Below are positions 8,634 to 17,787 of a DNA stretch of 64,000 bases, piece by piece. Origin of the DNA: Paenibacillus sp. H1-7 (lineage in GTDB: Bacteria; Bacillota; Bacilli; Paenibacillales; NBRC-103111); the NCBI RefSeq assembly GCF_022354825.1, contig NZ_CP031168.1, positions 5,147,501 to 5,211,500 on the forward strand, written 5' to 3'. A program made the position numbers and the translations under genes. The notes below the pieces were generated by a model. It saw nothing but the letters and a program-made list of their open reading frames with translations. It made no database searches and was not told the origin of the DNA. Every line of letters begins with the position of its first letter. Positions within the stretch are counted from its first letter, which is position 1.

Positions 8634-10238
8634 TCACTGATTAAATTCGGACGGGTTCAAGCCGGAATATTTCTTGAACAATTGGCTGAAATACGCATGG
8701 TTCTTATAGCCGACCATCCCGGAAATTTCAAAGATCTTATAATTGCCTCCGAGCATAAGCTCCTTCGCTTTTTCCATTCGGATTCGCGTCAAATAGCTGT
8801 TGTAATTCTCCCCTGTCTCCTGCTTGAAGATTTGGCTCAAGTAATTCCGGGTCAAATACACCTTCTCGGCCAAAACATCGAGAGTAATATCATCCGCATA
8901 ATGCTGCTGCACATATCTCATGATGAAATCGATCGTTTTTCTGTGCTTCTGAGAGCCTCGTCGGTTCATCGTCTCGCAGATGGGGAGCAGAAGATCGCGC
9001 AGCCAGCCGGTGAAATCGGAAACGGAGTACAACTGCTCCAGCTCCTTGTACATGTTGGAGCCCGCATGAATATCTTCAAACTGCAAGCCGTGGTCGTGCA
9101 ATGCGAGAGCCAATATACCGACGATGTCGATGGCAAACTCCCTGAGCACGCTTACGCTAGGAGCGGTACCGCCATGAAGAGACTCGCCTAGCTCTATTAT
9201 TTTTTCCTCCGCCAGCTCGCTCTGACCTGCCATAACGGCATCAGCTAGCGCCTGATAGTTTATCATCGGACGGCGCGCGGCCGGCTTTGGCAGCCCCATA
9301 AGATCCTCGGCAGAGATGAGCTGGCGGCCCGGCATATTGTTCCGCTCCGCCAGCAAATCGAAGGCTGCGGAATACGACTTGGGGATGTCCGCAATGTGAT
9401 CCGTCACAGGGCCGATAGCCGCCCCTACCTGCAGCTTAAGGTACTGATCAATATGCGCCAGCATTTCCTCCGCCATCTGCTTGACCAGAACCATGACACG
9501 TTCCTTCTTCACACGGGAAGGTGTCGCAATAATCACGGTGATGACATTGCGCTGTATGTCCGCCACATACACGCCTTGCTTGTCCTGCGTAAGCTCATTG
9601 ACAATATTATTGACGGCATAGGCAAACAACGACAAATCGCTTGGCTTAAAGCTTCGCTCCCGTTTGATGAAGAACTCAATAAGCAATACGGTAAAATAGT
9701 TGCCCGATAAATCGATTTTCAAATAGTCGGATACCTTGCGAAATACGGGTGTATGATAAAACTCCGGCTCCAGCAGCCCTTTAACTATTTGTTTTTTCGT
9801 AATCTGCAGATTGGTCTCCAGAAGCTCCCGCAGCTCCTTGTCTTCCTTCTCAGCAGCCTCTCTTTTTCTAATTTTGCTTACGGTCTCCTGCAGAACGCGC
9901 TCAATGTCGTCGAGACTCGCCGGTTTGGATAAATAATCGTTAACGTTCAGCTTTACCGCCGACTGGGCGCACTTGAAATCCTCGTATCCGCTCAAGATAA
10001 TGACTTCCGCCATGTTGCCGTCTTCGCGCACCGCTTGTAGCATGGAGATTCCGTCCATCACCGGCATAAAAATGTCGGTTAGAATAATATCCGGACGATG
10101 AACCCGAATCTGCTCCAAACCTTCTTTGCCGTTCCTGGCGGTTGCCGCCACTTGAATTCCGTAGCCGTCCCATTTAACGGACCGTGTGAGCCCCTGAATC
10201 GTTGTCATATCATCATCAATGATGACCGCTTTTATCAT
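8634..10238 (-). CDS. YesN-type response regulator with AraC DNA-binding domain
   Basis: 534 residues. The receiver domain spans residues 1-120, with the acidic pocket D8-D10 and phospho-acceptor D55 in LTDIFMPVMDG. A long middle region without clear motif follows. The C-terminus carries two AraC helix-turn-helix units (LAEKVYLTRNYLSQIFKQET and ISGMVGYKNHAYFSQLFKKY). The frame is open to 10337, but ATG 10238 has GGAGGG seven bases upstream and begins the receiver domain exactly, so it is the real start. The gene overlaps the end of the kinase gene by 23 bases, indicating translational coupling. It should control the adjacent importer in response to the kinase. Confidence 0.92.
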   Translation of the reverse strand: MIKAVIIDDDMTTIQGLTRSVKWDGYGIQVAATARNGKEGLEQIRVHRPDIILTDIFMPVMDGISMLQAVREDGNMAEVIILSGYEDFKCAQSAVKLNVNDYLSKPASLDDIERVLQETVSKIRKREAAEKEDKELRELLETNLQITKKQIVKGLLEPEFYHTPVFRKVSDYLKIDLSGNYFTVLLIEFFIKRERSFKPSDLSLFAYAVNNIVNELTQDKQGVYVADIQRNVITVIIATPSRVKKERVMVLVKQMAEEMLAHIDQYLKLQVGAAIGPVTDHIADIPKSYSAAFDLLAERNNMPGRQLISAEDLMGLPKPAARRPMINYQALADAVMAGQSELAEEKIIELGESLHGGTAPSVSVLREFAIDIVGILALALHDHGLQFEDIHAGSNMYKELEQLYSVSDFTGWLRDLLLPICETMNRRGSQKHRKTIDFIMRYVQQHYADDITLDVLAEKVYLTRNYLSQIFKQETGENYNSYLTRIRMEKAKELMLGGNYKIFEISGMVGYKNHAYFSQLFKKYSGLNPSEFNQ

Positions 10239-11997
10239 GTTCATTCCCTCCATATGACCCAGGCGGCTCTGAGATTTTGGGCAGCGATACGACGATTGTA
10301 GTGCCCTGATTCGGACGGCTGTCGATTCGTACCCCATAGCTGTTACCGAAATACAGTTCTATTCGCTCACGTACGTTGCGCATTCCGCTGTGCTCCCGGC
10401 CTGTTGGCTCTCCCTCGGCCTCCATCCCCACTCCGTTATCCTCAACGGCAAAATACAGGCTTCGTTCGTCTTCCCAGCCGGCAATCGTGACTATGCCTTC
10501 TTCGCGGGAATGAAGTCCGTGGATGAGGGCGTTTTCTACAAAAGGCTGAATGATCAGCTTCGGCGTATAATAGGCGTACATGGTCTCCGGAACATCGATG
10601 TGAAACTGGATGGTTTGTTTGTGGCGGATTTTTTGCAGCTCCACATAACAATGTAGATGCTCCAGCTCCCGCTTCACGGGGATAAAGGAGGCTCCGCTGG
10701 AAAGCCCGATACGCAGCATTTTGCCGAGCAGCACCAGCATGTGGCTAATCTCCTTGTTGCCCGATTCAATCGCATGCCAATTCATCATATCCAATGTGTT
10801 GTACAGGAAATGAGGGTTGATCTGCTCTTGCAATACTTGAATTTCCGCCTCCCGCTTCCGTCTGTGCTGATCCTCCACTTGAACGAGCAGATGGTCGATA
10901 CGTCCTGTCATCTGATTGAAATTATCGTTCAAATGGCCGAACTCATTCTGGTAATCGTTATCGATCTGCACGTCCAGCTTACCGATCTTCATTAAATTCA
11001 TCGCATGAATCAGCTTCCGGATGGGCGCGGCAAATTGTTTGGATAACAGGAACGCCATAACGATCGCAAACAAAATACAGAGGAATGCTGCAACAACGAT
11101 GACGGTTTCGATGCGGCGGCTGCCTTGCGTAATATTATCCCAAGGAATGACATCCAACGTCAGCCATAGCGTCCGATCCTGCTTATTCCATATAACTAGC
11201 TCTTTCTTCTCCAGATCGGCTATGGCGTACTGCTCCGATTCCGATTGAGTTAGAACAGTGTCCAGCTTGTCCTTGTGGCTCTCGTAGGATACCGACTTTT
11301 TGGGAGCGCCGTTAAACTCTGCAATCAGCCTGTGATGCGTATCGAGCACAAACCGGCTGACACCGGAACCGCTGCCGGACACGATTTTTTCGATAAACGG
11401 AAGCTTCAGGTTAATGACGAGAATACCGAGCTCCTTGCCGGAGGGGGACAGCACCTTGCGCGCAAAACTAATGACAAGCCGTTCATCGGCGGTGTAGCTT
11501 CCTACTTCGATGGGATGCGTACCAATCCAGGCGTAATCGGCATCCTTGATCTCGTTAAACCATGTGCTGGTTTCCACGATCCGGTAATCGAACACACCGC
11601 TGCCTGCAATTTGCTTATTCACGGACGTATCCTTGGCATACAGCTGAACGGAATGAATTCCTTCCTTAATGTAGCCGGGGCGCGTAAGCATATCTACTAT
11701 GTCCGCATTTTGCCCGATCCTCTCGAACGAATGCTCGCCAAGCTGCAAATAATGAATCAGCTTCGGGTTGCTGGAAAGGACAAGGGAATCATACTCGACG
11801 GACTGCAGCTGAATGTCCAATTGCTTGTTGATTTCGTTCAACAACAGCTTCCTCGAGGAGATCGTCTGCTCCACGACTTCCTGATTCGTAATATAATAGC
11901 TCGTTATCCCGAGCAGCATGATCAACAGTGCGGAAATGAGAATGAATGACGTAAAAAAGGTCGCTTGGAAAGAAAAGATTTTAAATGGATTCCTCAT
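10216..11997 (-). CDS. YesM-type sensor histidine kinase
   Basis: 593 residues. A transmembrane helix near residues 10-32 (FILISALLIMLLGITSYY) and a second one around 290-310 bracket an extracellular Cache-like sensor. A HAMP region follows (IRKLIHAMNLMKIGKLDV). The His_kinase domain carries the phospho-acceptor H396 in INPHFLYN, and the HATPase has the N box PFVENALIHG and GVGM. ATG 11997 is chosen over 12039 because AGGTGG lies nine bases before it. It probably senses extracellular sugar, alone or through the binding protein, and phosphorylates the response regulator encoded downstream. It is placed between permease and regulator genes in one operon. Confidence 0.92.
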   Translation of the reverse strand: MRNPFKIFSFQATFFTSFILISALLIMLLGITSYYITNQEVVEQTISSRKLLLNEINKQLDIQLQSVEYDSLVLSSNPKLIHYLQLGEHSFERIGQNADIVDMLTRPGYIKEGIHSVQLYAKDTSVNKQIAGSGVFDYRIVETSTWFNEIKDADYAWIGTHPIEVGSYTADERLVISFARKVLSPSGKELGILVINLKLPFIEKIVSGSGSGVSRFVLDTHHRLIAEFNGAPKKSVSYESHKDKLDTVLTQSESEQYAIADLEKKELVIWNKQDRTLWLTLDVIPWDNITQGSRRIETVIVVAAFLCILFAIVMAFLLSKQFAAPIRKLIHAMNLMKIGKLDVQIDNDYQNEFGHLNDNFNQMTGRIDHLLVQVEDQHRRKREAEIQVLQEQINPHFLYNTLDMMNWHAIESGNKEISHMLVLLGKMLRIGLSSGASFIPVKRELEHLHCYVELQKIRHKQTIQFHIDVPETMYAYYTPKLIIQPFVENALIHGLHSREEGIVTIAGWEDERSLYFAVEDNGVGMEAEGEPTGREHSGMRNVRERIELYFGNSYGVRIDSRPNQGTTIVVSLPKISEPPGSYGGNEHDKSGHH

Positions 11998-12066
11998 GTA
12001 CAAAAACCACCTGTTGTTTAGCCATTTTACTCTCAGCATAAGGCCGGCAAAGCGGTTTGTAAACCC

Positions 12067-12894
12067 TTACCCTTTGATCCCCGTTGTAGAAATGCCTTCA
12101 ACGAAATACTTTTGCGCAAGGACAAAAATGATAAAGCACGGGATCACCGACAGCAGCGACATCGCGTACATCGGCCCCCAGGTCACAGCTGAGGAATTGT
12201 CCAGAAACAATCGCAGCGCCAAGGGCACCGTATACTTCGCGGTATCGGTCAAATAAATCATTTGCCCAAGAAAGTCGTCCCAAGTCCATATAAAGCTGAA
12301 GATGGCGCTAGTGATAAAGGCCGGGGTACAGAGCGGCAGAACAATTTTGAACGCAATCCCCGGTGTCGAGCAGCCGTCCATTTTGGCCGATTCGTCCAAA
12401 TCTCTCGGAATTCCGCGAATAAATTGGATGATGAGAAATACGAAGAACGGGCTTACCGCCAGGAAATGAGGAACAATCAAGGGAAGCGTCGTCCCCACCC
12501 AATCGAAATATTTGAACAATATATATTGCGGCACTAATGTAACCTGCGTAGGAAGCATTAACGTCAGCATCAGGATGGCGAACCACATCGTTTTCAAAGG
12601 AAACTGGAGCCGGGCAAACCCGTATGCGACCACTGCGCTGGATAATACCGTCCCGATCACCGACAGCACGGCGATGAAGAATGAGTTGTAGAAAAAATGA
12701 CCGAAGCTGAAGCCGGGAATCGCAGTCCAGCCGTTAGTAAAGTTGTCCCATTGAAACTCGCGCGGGATCAGATTCGACAGAGGAATCTCCTCATTCGATT
12801 TCAATGAGCTGCCTACCAGCCATAAGACGGGGTAAATCATTACGATGCTGCATAGTGTCAAGAACATGTATTGTAAAAAGTTTTGTTGTTTCAC
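12067..12894 (-). CDS. Sugar ABC transporter permease (MalG/UgpE type)
   Basis: 275 residues with six predicted membrane helices. It carries the EAA loop ESAKMDGCSTPGIAFKIVLP, which contacts the ATPase, and the family C-terminal tail QKYFVEGISTTGIKG. The start codon is GTG at 12894, preceded by GGGAAGGGG. It pairs with the MalF-type permease just upstream (36-base gap). No ATPase gene is in the cluster, which is usual for Firmicute sugar importers that share one MsmX-type ATPase encoded elsewhere. It transports the unknown sugar bound by the lipoprotein at 7101-8441. Confidence 0.92.
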   Translation of the reverse strand: MKQQNFLQYMFLTLCSIVMIYPVLWLVGSSLKSNEEIPLSNLIPREFQWDNFTNGWTAIPGFSFGHFFYNSFFIAVLSVIGTVLSSAVVAYGFARLQFPLKTMWFAILMLTLMLPTQVTLVPQYILFKYFDWVGTTLPLIVPHFLAVSPFFVFLIIQFIRGIPRDLDESAKMDGCSTPGIAFKIVLPLCTPAFITSAIFSFIWTWDDFLGQMIYLTDTAKYTVPLALRLFLDNSSAVTWGPMYAMSLLSVIPCFIIFVLAQKYFVEGISTTGIKG

Positions 12895-12930
12895 ACGAAT
12901 CCCCTTCCCATCGTTTGAAATCTATCGATG

Positions 12931-13815
12931 TTAATTTTCATAATGGACCCACCGTTTCGCCGACCAAAAAATCAATGCAGTGAACACGGCGATTATAACG
13001 AGAAGGATCCATGCCAGAGCGCTGGCATACCCCATGTTGAAATACGCGAATGCTTGCTGGTACAAATATAAAGCATAGACCAGAGTCGAATGGATCGGAC
13101 CGCCTTTGGTGACAATGAACGCTTGAGTGAACATTTGAAAGCTTCCGATAATTTGCATCACCAAATTAAATAAAATAATAGGCGTCAGCATGGGCAGCGT
13201 GATGGCAAAGAAAGAACGGATCTTGGAAGCGCCGTCCACCGAAGCGGACTCATAGAGCTCACGCGGGATTTGCTTCAATCCGGCCAAGAAAATAACCATC
13301 GAGGAGCCGAACTGCCACACGGCCAGCAATACAAGCGTATACAACGCCGTTTCCGGCGTATTGATCCAGTCTATTCCCGGAATACCGATTGCTCCCAAAA
13401 GTTTGTTAAGGATGCCGTCGCCTCCGAACAGGTTGCGCCAAATGGCCGATATCGCTACGCTGCCTCCTATGAGCGAGGGCAAATAAAAGATCGCGCGGAA
13501 GACGGACATGCCGCGAATGGCTCTAAATAGCAGCAAGGCTACCATTAAGGCGAAGCCTAATTTCAAGGGTACGGATAACACGACATAAGTAAAAGTAACC
13601 TGAAGCGCTTTCCAGAAATCCCGGTCCTCGGCAACAATCTCATAATAATTTTGGCTGCCAACCCAGATCGGGAGCTCGAGCAGGTTGTACTGCGTCAACG
13701 ATAAATAGAAAGATTGGGACATCGGCCCGACGGTGAGCAAGAACAAACCGATGAGCCATGGTGAAATGAAGATATACCCCCATAGCGGTTCAAACCATTT
13801 GTTGAATTTTGCCAT
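12931..13815 (-). CDS. Sugar ABC transporter permease (MalF/UgpA type)
   Basis: 294 residues and six membrane helices. The N-terminus YIFISPWLIGLFLLTVGPM is typical of the family, and the EAA loop ESASVDGASKIRSFFAITLP is intact. The ATG at 13815 follows GGGAG. First gene of the minus-strand operon permease-permease-kinase-regulator. About 180 bases of AT-rich DNA upstream, next to the terminator of the DinB gene, should hold the promoter. Confidence 0.92.
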   Translation of the reverse strand: MAKFNKWFEPLWGYIFISPWLIGLFLLTVGPMSQSFYLSLTQYNLLELPIWVGSQNYYEIVAEDRDFWKALQVTFTYVVLSVPLKLGFALMVALLLFRAIRGMSVFRAIFYLPSLIGGSVAISAIWRNLFGGDGILNKLLGAIGIPGIDWINTPETALYTLVLLAVWQFGSSMVIFLAGLKQIPRELYESASVDGASKIRSFFAITLPMLTPIILFNLVMQIIGSFQMFTQAFIVTKGGPIHSTLVYALYLYQQAFAYFNMGYASALAWILLVIIAVFTALIFWSAKRWVHYEN

Positions 13816-13946
13816 TGCAGTTCACTCCCAAATATTTATTCAAAGATGTCTGGTAACCAAATGGTAACTTTCTTAGCATCATTAATAAATGAGAGAAATC
13901 TATAATTAATAGCAAAATTATACGGCCTTTAGGCGTTGGCTGATCG

Positions 13947-13982
13947 AAAAAAAGAGACTGACGAATGTTCGTCAGTCTCTTT
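13947..13982 (-). terminator. Strong terminator after the DinB-family gene
   Basis: Perfect 15-base arms (13951-13965 and 13968-13982) around TG; on the minus strand the hairpin runs straight into a T tract. It lies 18 bases past the stop at 14000. Confidence 0.9.
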
Positions 13983-13999
13983 ATGCGTGAGAGCGAAGC

Positions 14000-14506
14000 C
14001 TATTGCTGCGCCCGTGCTGCCCGCATTGCTATGGTTTCTTCTTCGTTAGGTCCATAGACACCCGGTGCTACGAGTCCAGCCTGGCGCATCAGTATTGTCA
14101 TCTGGCCGCGGTGATGAATTTGATGGCGGAGCACGAAGCTCAATACGCCTCCATAAGTCGTATCGATGAAGTTGAACAAGCGAAGTGATTCCTGAAGCTT
14201 GGCGTCAGACCACTGCTCCGTCAAAGCCGTTGCTGCCGCATCGTTAACGCGGCGGTAAGCCGCTGCGATAGCCTCTGCAGAAGTCGGCTGTTCTTTGAAA
14301 TCCGGCACTTCCAATTGCAGACCTGCCGCATGCAGAAAAGCGCCGAAGCTGCCTACCAAGTGCCACGCAATCTCACCCAGGGAACGCTGTTGAGCATCTG
14401 AGACCGTCTGTTTCAGCGAAGCGTCAGTGAGTTTGTCCAGCACTTGCAGAGTAAGAGAAGCTTCAATCTTCCAGTCTTCCAGAAATCCTTTTACGCTTGT
14501 GTACAT
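14000..14506 (-). CDS. DinB-family putative metal-dependent protein
   Basis: 168 residues, four-helix-bundle DinB/YfiT-like protein. The metal-binding histidines are visible: H49 in IAWHLVG, then H128 and H132 in RHQIHHRGQM. Such proteins include thiol-dependent transferases and hydrolases; the substrate cannot be told here. The ATG at 14506 has AAGGAGAG upstream. It is monocistronic, with a strong terminator, and stands between the sugar importer and the metal exporter. Confidence 0.85.
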   Translation of the reverse strand: MYTSVKGFLEDWKIEASLTLQVLDKLTDASLKQTVSDAQQRSLGEIAWHLVGSFGAFLHAAGLQLEVPDFKEQPTSAEAIAAAYRRVNDAAATALTEQWSDAKLQESLRLFNFIDTTYGGVLSFVLRHQIHHRGQMTILMRQAGLVAPGVYGPNEEETIAMRAARAQQ

Positions 14507-14586
14507 TGGCTAATCTCTCCTTCAAAGGAAATTTCAAACACAACCGAATTATACCGTACAAACGTTCGATAGTAAAATACAGCTCG

Positions 14587-15576
14587 TTACACTTTCATAT
14601 TTTCATGATGAATTACCGCAGTTTCGATTTGAATGGTTGTATGCTGGATCTTGAATTTATCCGCGATGAACTGAATCGCTTGCTGCAAAATCTGTTGATG
14701 ATCCTGATTATCCTCGATCAAGAGATGGCAGCTAAGAGAATCCAAGCCGGATGTAATCGTCCATATATGAAGGTCATGCACGTCTTTCACACCGTCAATG
14801 CTCTCTAAAGTCTTCTTCACTTCGTCTGGATTCACAGTGATGGGCGTACCTTCCATTAGAATATGAACGGTATGCTTGATAACTCCCCAAGCACCTTTAA
14901 GGATAAGAAGAGCGACAAGGACGCTGATAATCGGATCTGCAATGTACCAGCCAAAGACCAGCATTATCAACCCGGCAACAATGGCTCCCACCGATCCCAA
15001 TGCATCTCCAAGAACGTGAAGATAGGCGCTGCGAAGGTTGATATTATTTTTGACATCGCCTTTTCTCATGAGAGTCCAGGCACTTGCTATGTTAGCTAAA
15101 AGACCGATGCTGGCAATCAGCATCATGGAGCCGCTGGCGACGGCCGGAGGCTCCAGAAAACGATCGTATGCCTCCTTTATAATAAATCCTGCAACAATGA
15201 ACAAAGTGATCCCATTAAAGAGCGCCGCCAAAATTTCAAAGCGATAAAACCCGTAGGTTTTATTGGGCGAAGCTGGTCTCGCAGCAAACCAAACAGCAAC
15301 CAGACTTAGTAATAAAGAGCTTGCGTCGTTCAACATATGCCCGCTATCGGATAGTAGAGCAAGACTGTTTGTAAGGAGTCCGCCGAAAAACTCCAAAAAC
15401 ATAATACCGACGGTAATTATCAAAGCAATGGTTAATCCCTTTTTATTGCCATTCGGGTCAAAATGATGGTTATGACCGTGGTGGCTGTGGCCGTGGTCGT
15501 GCTGGTGATGCGAATGTTCGTGGCCATGGTCATCGTGATCGTGATCGTGGTTGTGGTCCTGATGATGTTTACTCAT
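14587..15576 (-). CDS. czcD: CDF-family cation efflux protein (CzcD-like) with His-rich N-terminus
   Basis: 329 residues. The first 38 residues contain 19 histidines mixed with Asp, a metal-collecting cytoplasmic tail. Six membrane helices follow. The transport-site motifs H80xxxD84 (GHMLND) in helix 2 and HVLGD in helix 5 are intact, and a ferredoxin-like C-terminal domain (VHDLHIWTITSG) ends the protein. It probably exports zinc, with cadmium or cobalt possible, in exchange for protons. The ATG at 15576 follows TAGGAGGC. A SmtB/CzrA-like palindrome lies about 160 bases upstream, but no ArsR-family gene is adjacent. Confidence 0.93.
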   Translation of the reverse strand: MSKHHQDHNHDHDHDDHGHEHSHHQHDHGHSHHGHNHHFDPNGNKKGLTIALIITVGIMFLEFFGGLLTNSLALLSDSGHMLNDASSLLLSLVAVWFAARPASPNKTYGFYRFEILAALFNGITLFIVAGFIIKEAYDRFLEPPAVASGSMMLIASIGLLANIASAWTLMRKGDVKNNINLRSAYLHVLGDALGSVGAIVAGLIMLVFGWYIADPIISVLVALLILKGAWGVIKHTVHILMEGTPITVNPDEVKKTLESIDGVKDVHDLHIWTITSGLDSLSCHLLIEDNQDHQQILQQAIQFIADKFKIQHTTIQIETAVIHHENMKV

Positions 15577-15734
15577 AATAATGCCTCCTAATCGTGTTCA
15601 ATATGATTGATTGCTTACAAGATTTCACATTCCAGCCGGGTCGGATCAGCCAATAAATAATCGCGATCCATCCACAATTCAAAATTGGAAATACATGTTC
15701 TTCGTCTCCATATGATGCCCAATCTTTTTCAATT

Positions 15735-15760
15735 AATATATGATCATATACTCATATATT
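15735..15760. promoter_or_regulatory. SmtB/ArsR-type operator candidate upstream of the metal exporter
   Basis: Perfect 9-base arms AATATATGA and TCATATATT separated by 8 bases, giving the TGA-N8-TCA spacing known from SmtB/CzrA zinc-responsive operators. Its place upstream of the CDF exporter fits metal-induced derepression. The cognate repressor is not in the window. Confidence 0.55.
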
Positions 15761-15854
15761 CATTATGTTTTGAATCTTTCTGTTTGTCAAGTGTTGGATA
15801 AAAATAAGCCGAAGACTGGAACCTCTTCTTGAACCTTTTTTCCAGACACAACGC

Positions 15855-15897
15855 AAAAAAAAGAGCCGCCTCCAAGTGTTAAGAACCTGGGGCAGCC
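15855..15897 (-). terminator. Terminator of the Rieske-protein gene
   Basis: On the minus strand, GCTGCCCCAGGT pairs with ACTTGG-A-GGCGGC (one bulge and two G-U pairs) and is followed by CTCTTTTTTTT. It lies 12 bases past the stop at 15910. Confidence 0.8.
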
Positions 15898-15909
15898 CTG
15901 TATGATCGA

Positions 15910-17640
15910 TTACTCTTCCTCGAACAGCCTCTCGCCGCGGTACAAACGCACCGCTATTTTGGCCGTATGCGGCAGCTCTCGCGCGCTTGGAGCATGTGCC
16001 GCCAAATATCGGGCACAAGCTAGCAAATAAGTCTCCTTAGCCTGTTTCGCAAATGCATCGGTACGCGCCTCCCAACAATCGTATTCGGAAACGACGGCTT
16101 CATAAAGCTGGAACGTGTGAAACTCCGCGTCCTCGCGAAGCAGGCTTAAGCCCAATGTCCCGAGCAGAGCCTGAGGATCGCGCTGTTCGTTCAAGTAACC
16201 CTTAACCCAGCCCGCTGCCTCTTCTACCTGTTGCCTGCGGTCCATAAGGTCAAGCAGCTCCTCCGGATTGTAGCTATATCCGTTTGCAGGCTTCGGCCCA
16301 GGTGCACGCGGTACATTTAAAAATCGGTCATGATAAATTGCCATCGCCCCGTAATACAGAGCTCTGTTCAGGAGCGGCTCCTTGGAACGGCGCAGCCGCA
16401 TGTGTACCGCATGCGCGTAAGTAAGAGTATGCAGAACAGCCACCCAATCGCCGAAGTCATTTTGAGTGTGGAATCGAACCACCCGCTCGGCCGCCGCCAG
16501 GCAAATCAGCTGCGCCAATCGATCAGGTGCCGCTCCGCCCAGCAGAAGCCGGGTAAGCTGATTGACCGTTTCGATCGGCTTATCGCTTAGCAACTGATCC
16601 ATAAAGCTTGGCTCCTCAAGCTGAACGGATGCCACCGAGTCTTCAGTCTGCTCGAGACTTGCGAAAGCCTGACGTAACGGAGCTACCAAATCGACCGGCG
16701 CCTGCCAATGATGAAGCTCTTCGCTGCGGGTAGGTGAACCGATTAGAGGAACGAGCGAGGCCAGGATCGGCTCGGTTAACGAAGGTCCCAAGTTTTCCAG
16801 AGCCTCGAACGCTTTATTATGAAAATCGAAGGTATGACCACCGTCTAAATAAAAGTGGTCCGTCACCGAAATCAGCATCATGTCCGCAAGCTGTTCGGAA
16901 GATGCGCCATTTGCAACCGCGGTCAATAGCACCTTCTCCGCGCCTTGGGTATCTCGTACCTCAACACAGCTGCGGTACCATTCCATCAGTCTTTCTATTG
17001 GAGCCGACGAGGGAGGCAAAGCTCCATGCAGGTGACGGGGAGCCCGGCCGGAGCTGGCCCTGGCAACATGAACTAAGCCGTGATACAAGGCGAGAATTTG
17101 TCCTGATGAATCGAGCTTGGGCAGCACGTTTCTCATCGCTGTCAAAATGGTCAGGCCGGCTCCCCAGCCATTGCCTTGTGATGTCCCGAAGGTAACGCCG
17201 ATACGAACGATTTCATCCGTCGGAACACCGGATTCGACCAAGCCGATCACCGCCTTGGCGATTACGATGCCGATATTCTGCTCAAGACCTTCCCTCAAAC
17301 GCCGCTTATGCTTCTCGGCGCTGCCGACGTTCCGCGGTCTCGAGCTGACCCATACTTCCTCGCCTACTACTTGGACATCATAGGCCGGTACGTCATCCGC
17401 CCAGGGATCCAGCGTCCCTCCGCTGCAAATATCAAAGCGTGCATGGTGCCAATGGCACGTCAATATACCATTGCAAACGCTTCCCAAATGAAGCGGAAAG
17501 CCGAGATGGGGACATCGGTTGTCTATCGCTCTTACCTCGTCCTCGTGGTAAAAAACAACGATGCCTCCTTTGATGATTTTGGAGTGCACTTGCTTCAGCT
17601 CCTCCAGAGTACCCGCGTTAATCCATTCTTCCGAGTTCAT
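15910..17640 (-). CDS. Rieske [2Fe-2S] domain fused to a large helical domain
   Basis: 576 residues. Residues 1-110 form a Rieske ferredoxin domain: C43-P-H45 (NRCPHLGFPL) and C62-x2-H65 (TCHWHHARFD) are the cluster ligands. The remaining ~460 residues are alpha-helical and rich in conserved-looking histidines (YHGLVHVARA, DHFYLDGGHTFDFHNKAFE, AVLHTLTYAHAVH), which may bind a metal; I do not recognise this part. ATG 17640 is preferred over 17661 because GGGAGGC lies seven bases before it. The architecture suggests an oxygenase or other redox enzyme in which the Rieske cluster feeds electrons to the C-terminal site. It is monocistronic or follows ftsH; the substrate is unknown. Confidence 0.8.
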   Translation of the reverse strand: MNSEEWINAGTLEELKQVHSKIIKGGIVVFYHEDEVRAIDNRCPHLGFPLHLGSVCNGILTCHWHHARFDICSGGTLDPWADDVPAYDVQVVGEEVWVSSRPRNVGSAEKHKRRLREGLEQNIGIVIAKAVIGLVESGVPTDEIVRIGVTFGTSQGNGWGAGLTILTAMRNVLPKLDSSGQILALYHGLVHVARASSGRAPRHLHGALPPSSAPIERLMEWYRSCVEVRDTQGAEKVLLTAVANGASSEQLADMMLISVTDHFYLDGGHTFDFHNKAFEALENLGPSLTEPILASLVPLIGSPTRSEELHHWQAPVDLVAPLRQAFASLEQTEDSVASVQLEEPSFMDQLLSDKPIETVNQLTRLLLGGAAPDRLAQLICLAAAERVVRFHTQNDFGDWVAVLHTLTYAHAVHMRLRRSKEPLLNRALYYGAMAIYHDRFLNVPRAPGPKPANGYSYNPEELLDLMDRRQQVEEAAGWVKGYLNEQRDPQALLGTLGLSLLREDAEFHTFQLYEAVVSEYDCWEARTDAFAKQAKETYLLACARYLAAHAPSARELPHTAKIAVRLYRGERLFEEE

Positions 17641-17747
17641 CACATACGCCTCCCTCACCATGATTTACCATCTCTTTCAGTATACAATATTCATATTCAC
17701 TTAAGGCAATGGATTTCATTCCAGACGAAGGCGCATCCGGTTAAACA

Positions 17748-17787
17748 GAGTCAGCCAGCACCGCACTTAGTCGATGCCGGCTGACTC
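17748..17787 (-). terminator. Hairpin terminator overlapping the end of ftsH
   Basis: Minus strand arms of 15 bases (GAGTCAGCC core perfect, two G-U pairs in the extension) close around GACTAAGTGC. The stop codon of ftsH lies within the hairpin. Only a short T-rich run (TCTGTTTAA) follows. Confidence 0.6.

Larger units (their letters stand above)
15577..15909. other. Intergenic region between Rieske gene and metal exporter
   Basis: A 333-base stretch with no supported gene. It holds the Rieske-gene terminator (15855-15897), an AT-rich region with the metal-operator-like palindrome (15735-15760), and a long leader of about 150 bases before the exporter gene in which I see no clear secondary structure. 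Confidence 0.6.

Noticed and set aside
13600..13615. cre-like TGAAGCGCTTTCCA
   Set aside because: It lies inside the coding sequence of a permease, far from the start, and the match is incomplete, so chance is likely.
15481..15576. Short-period repeat (GTG/ATG-rich)
   Set aside because: It is simply the coding sequence of the His/Asp-rich tail of the metal exporter.
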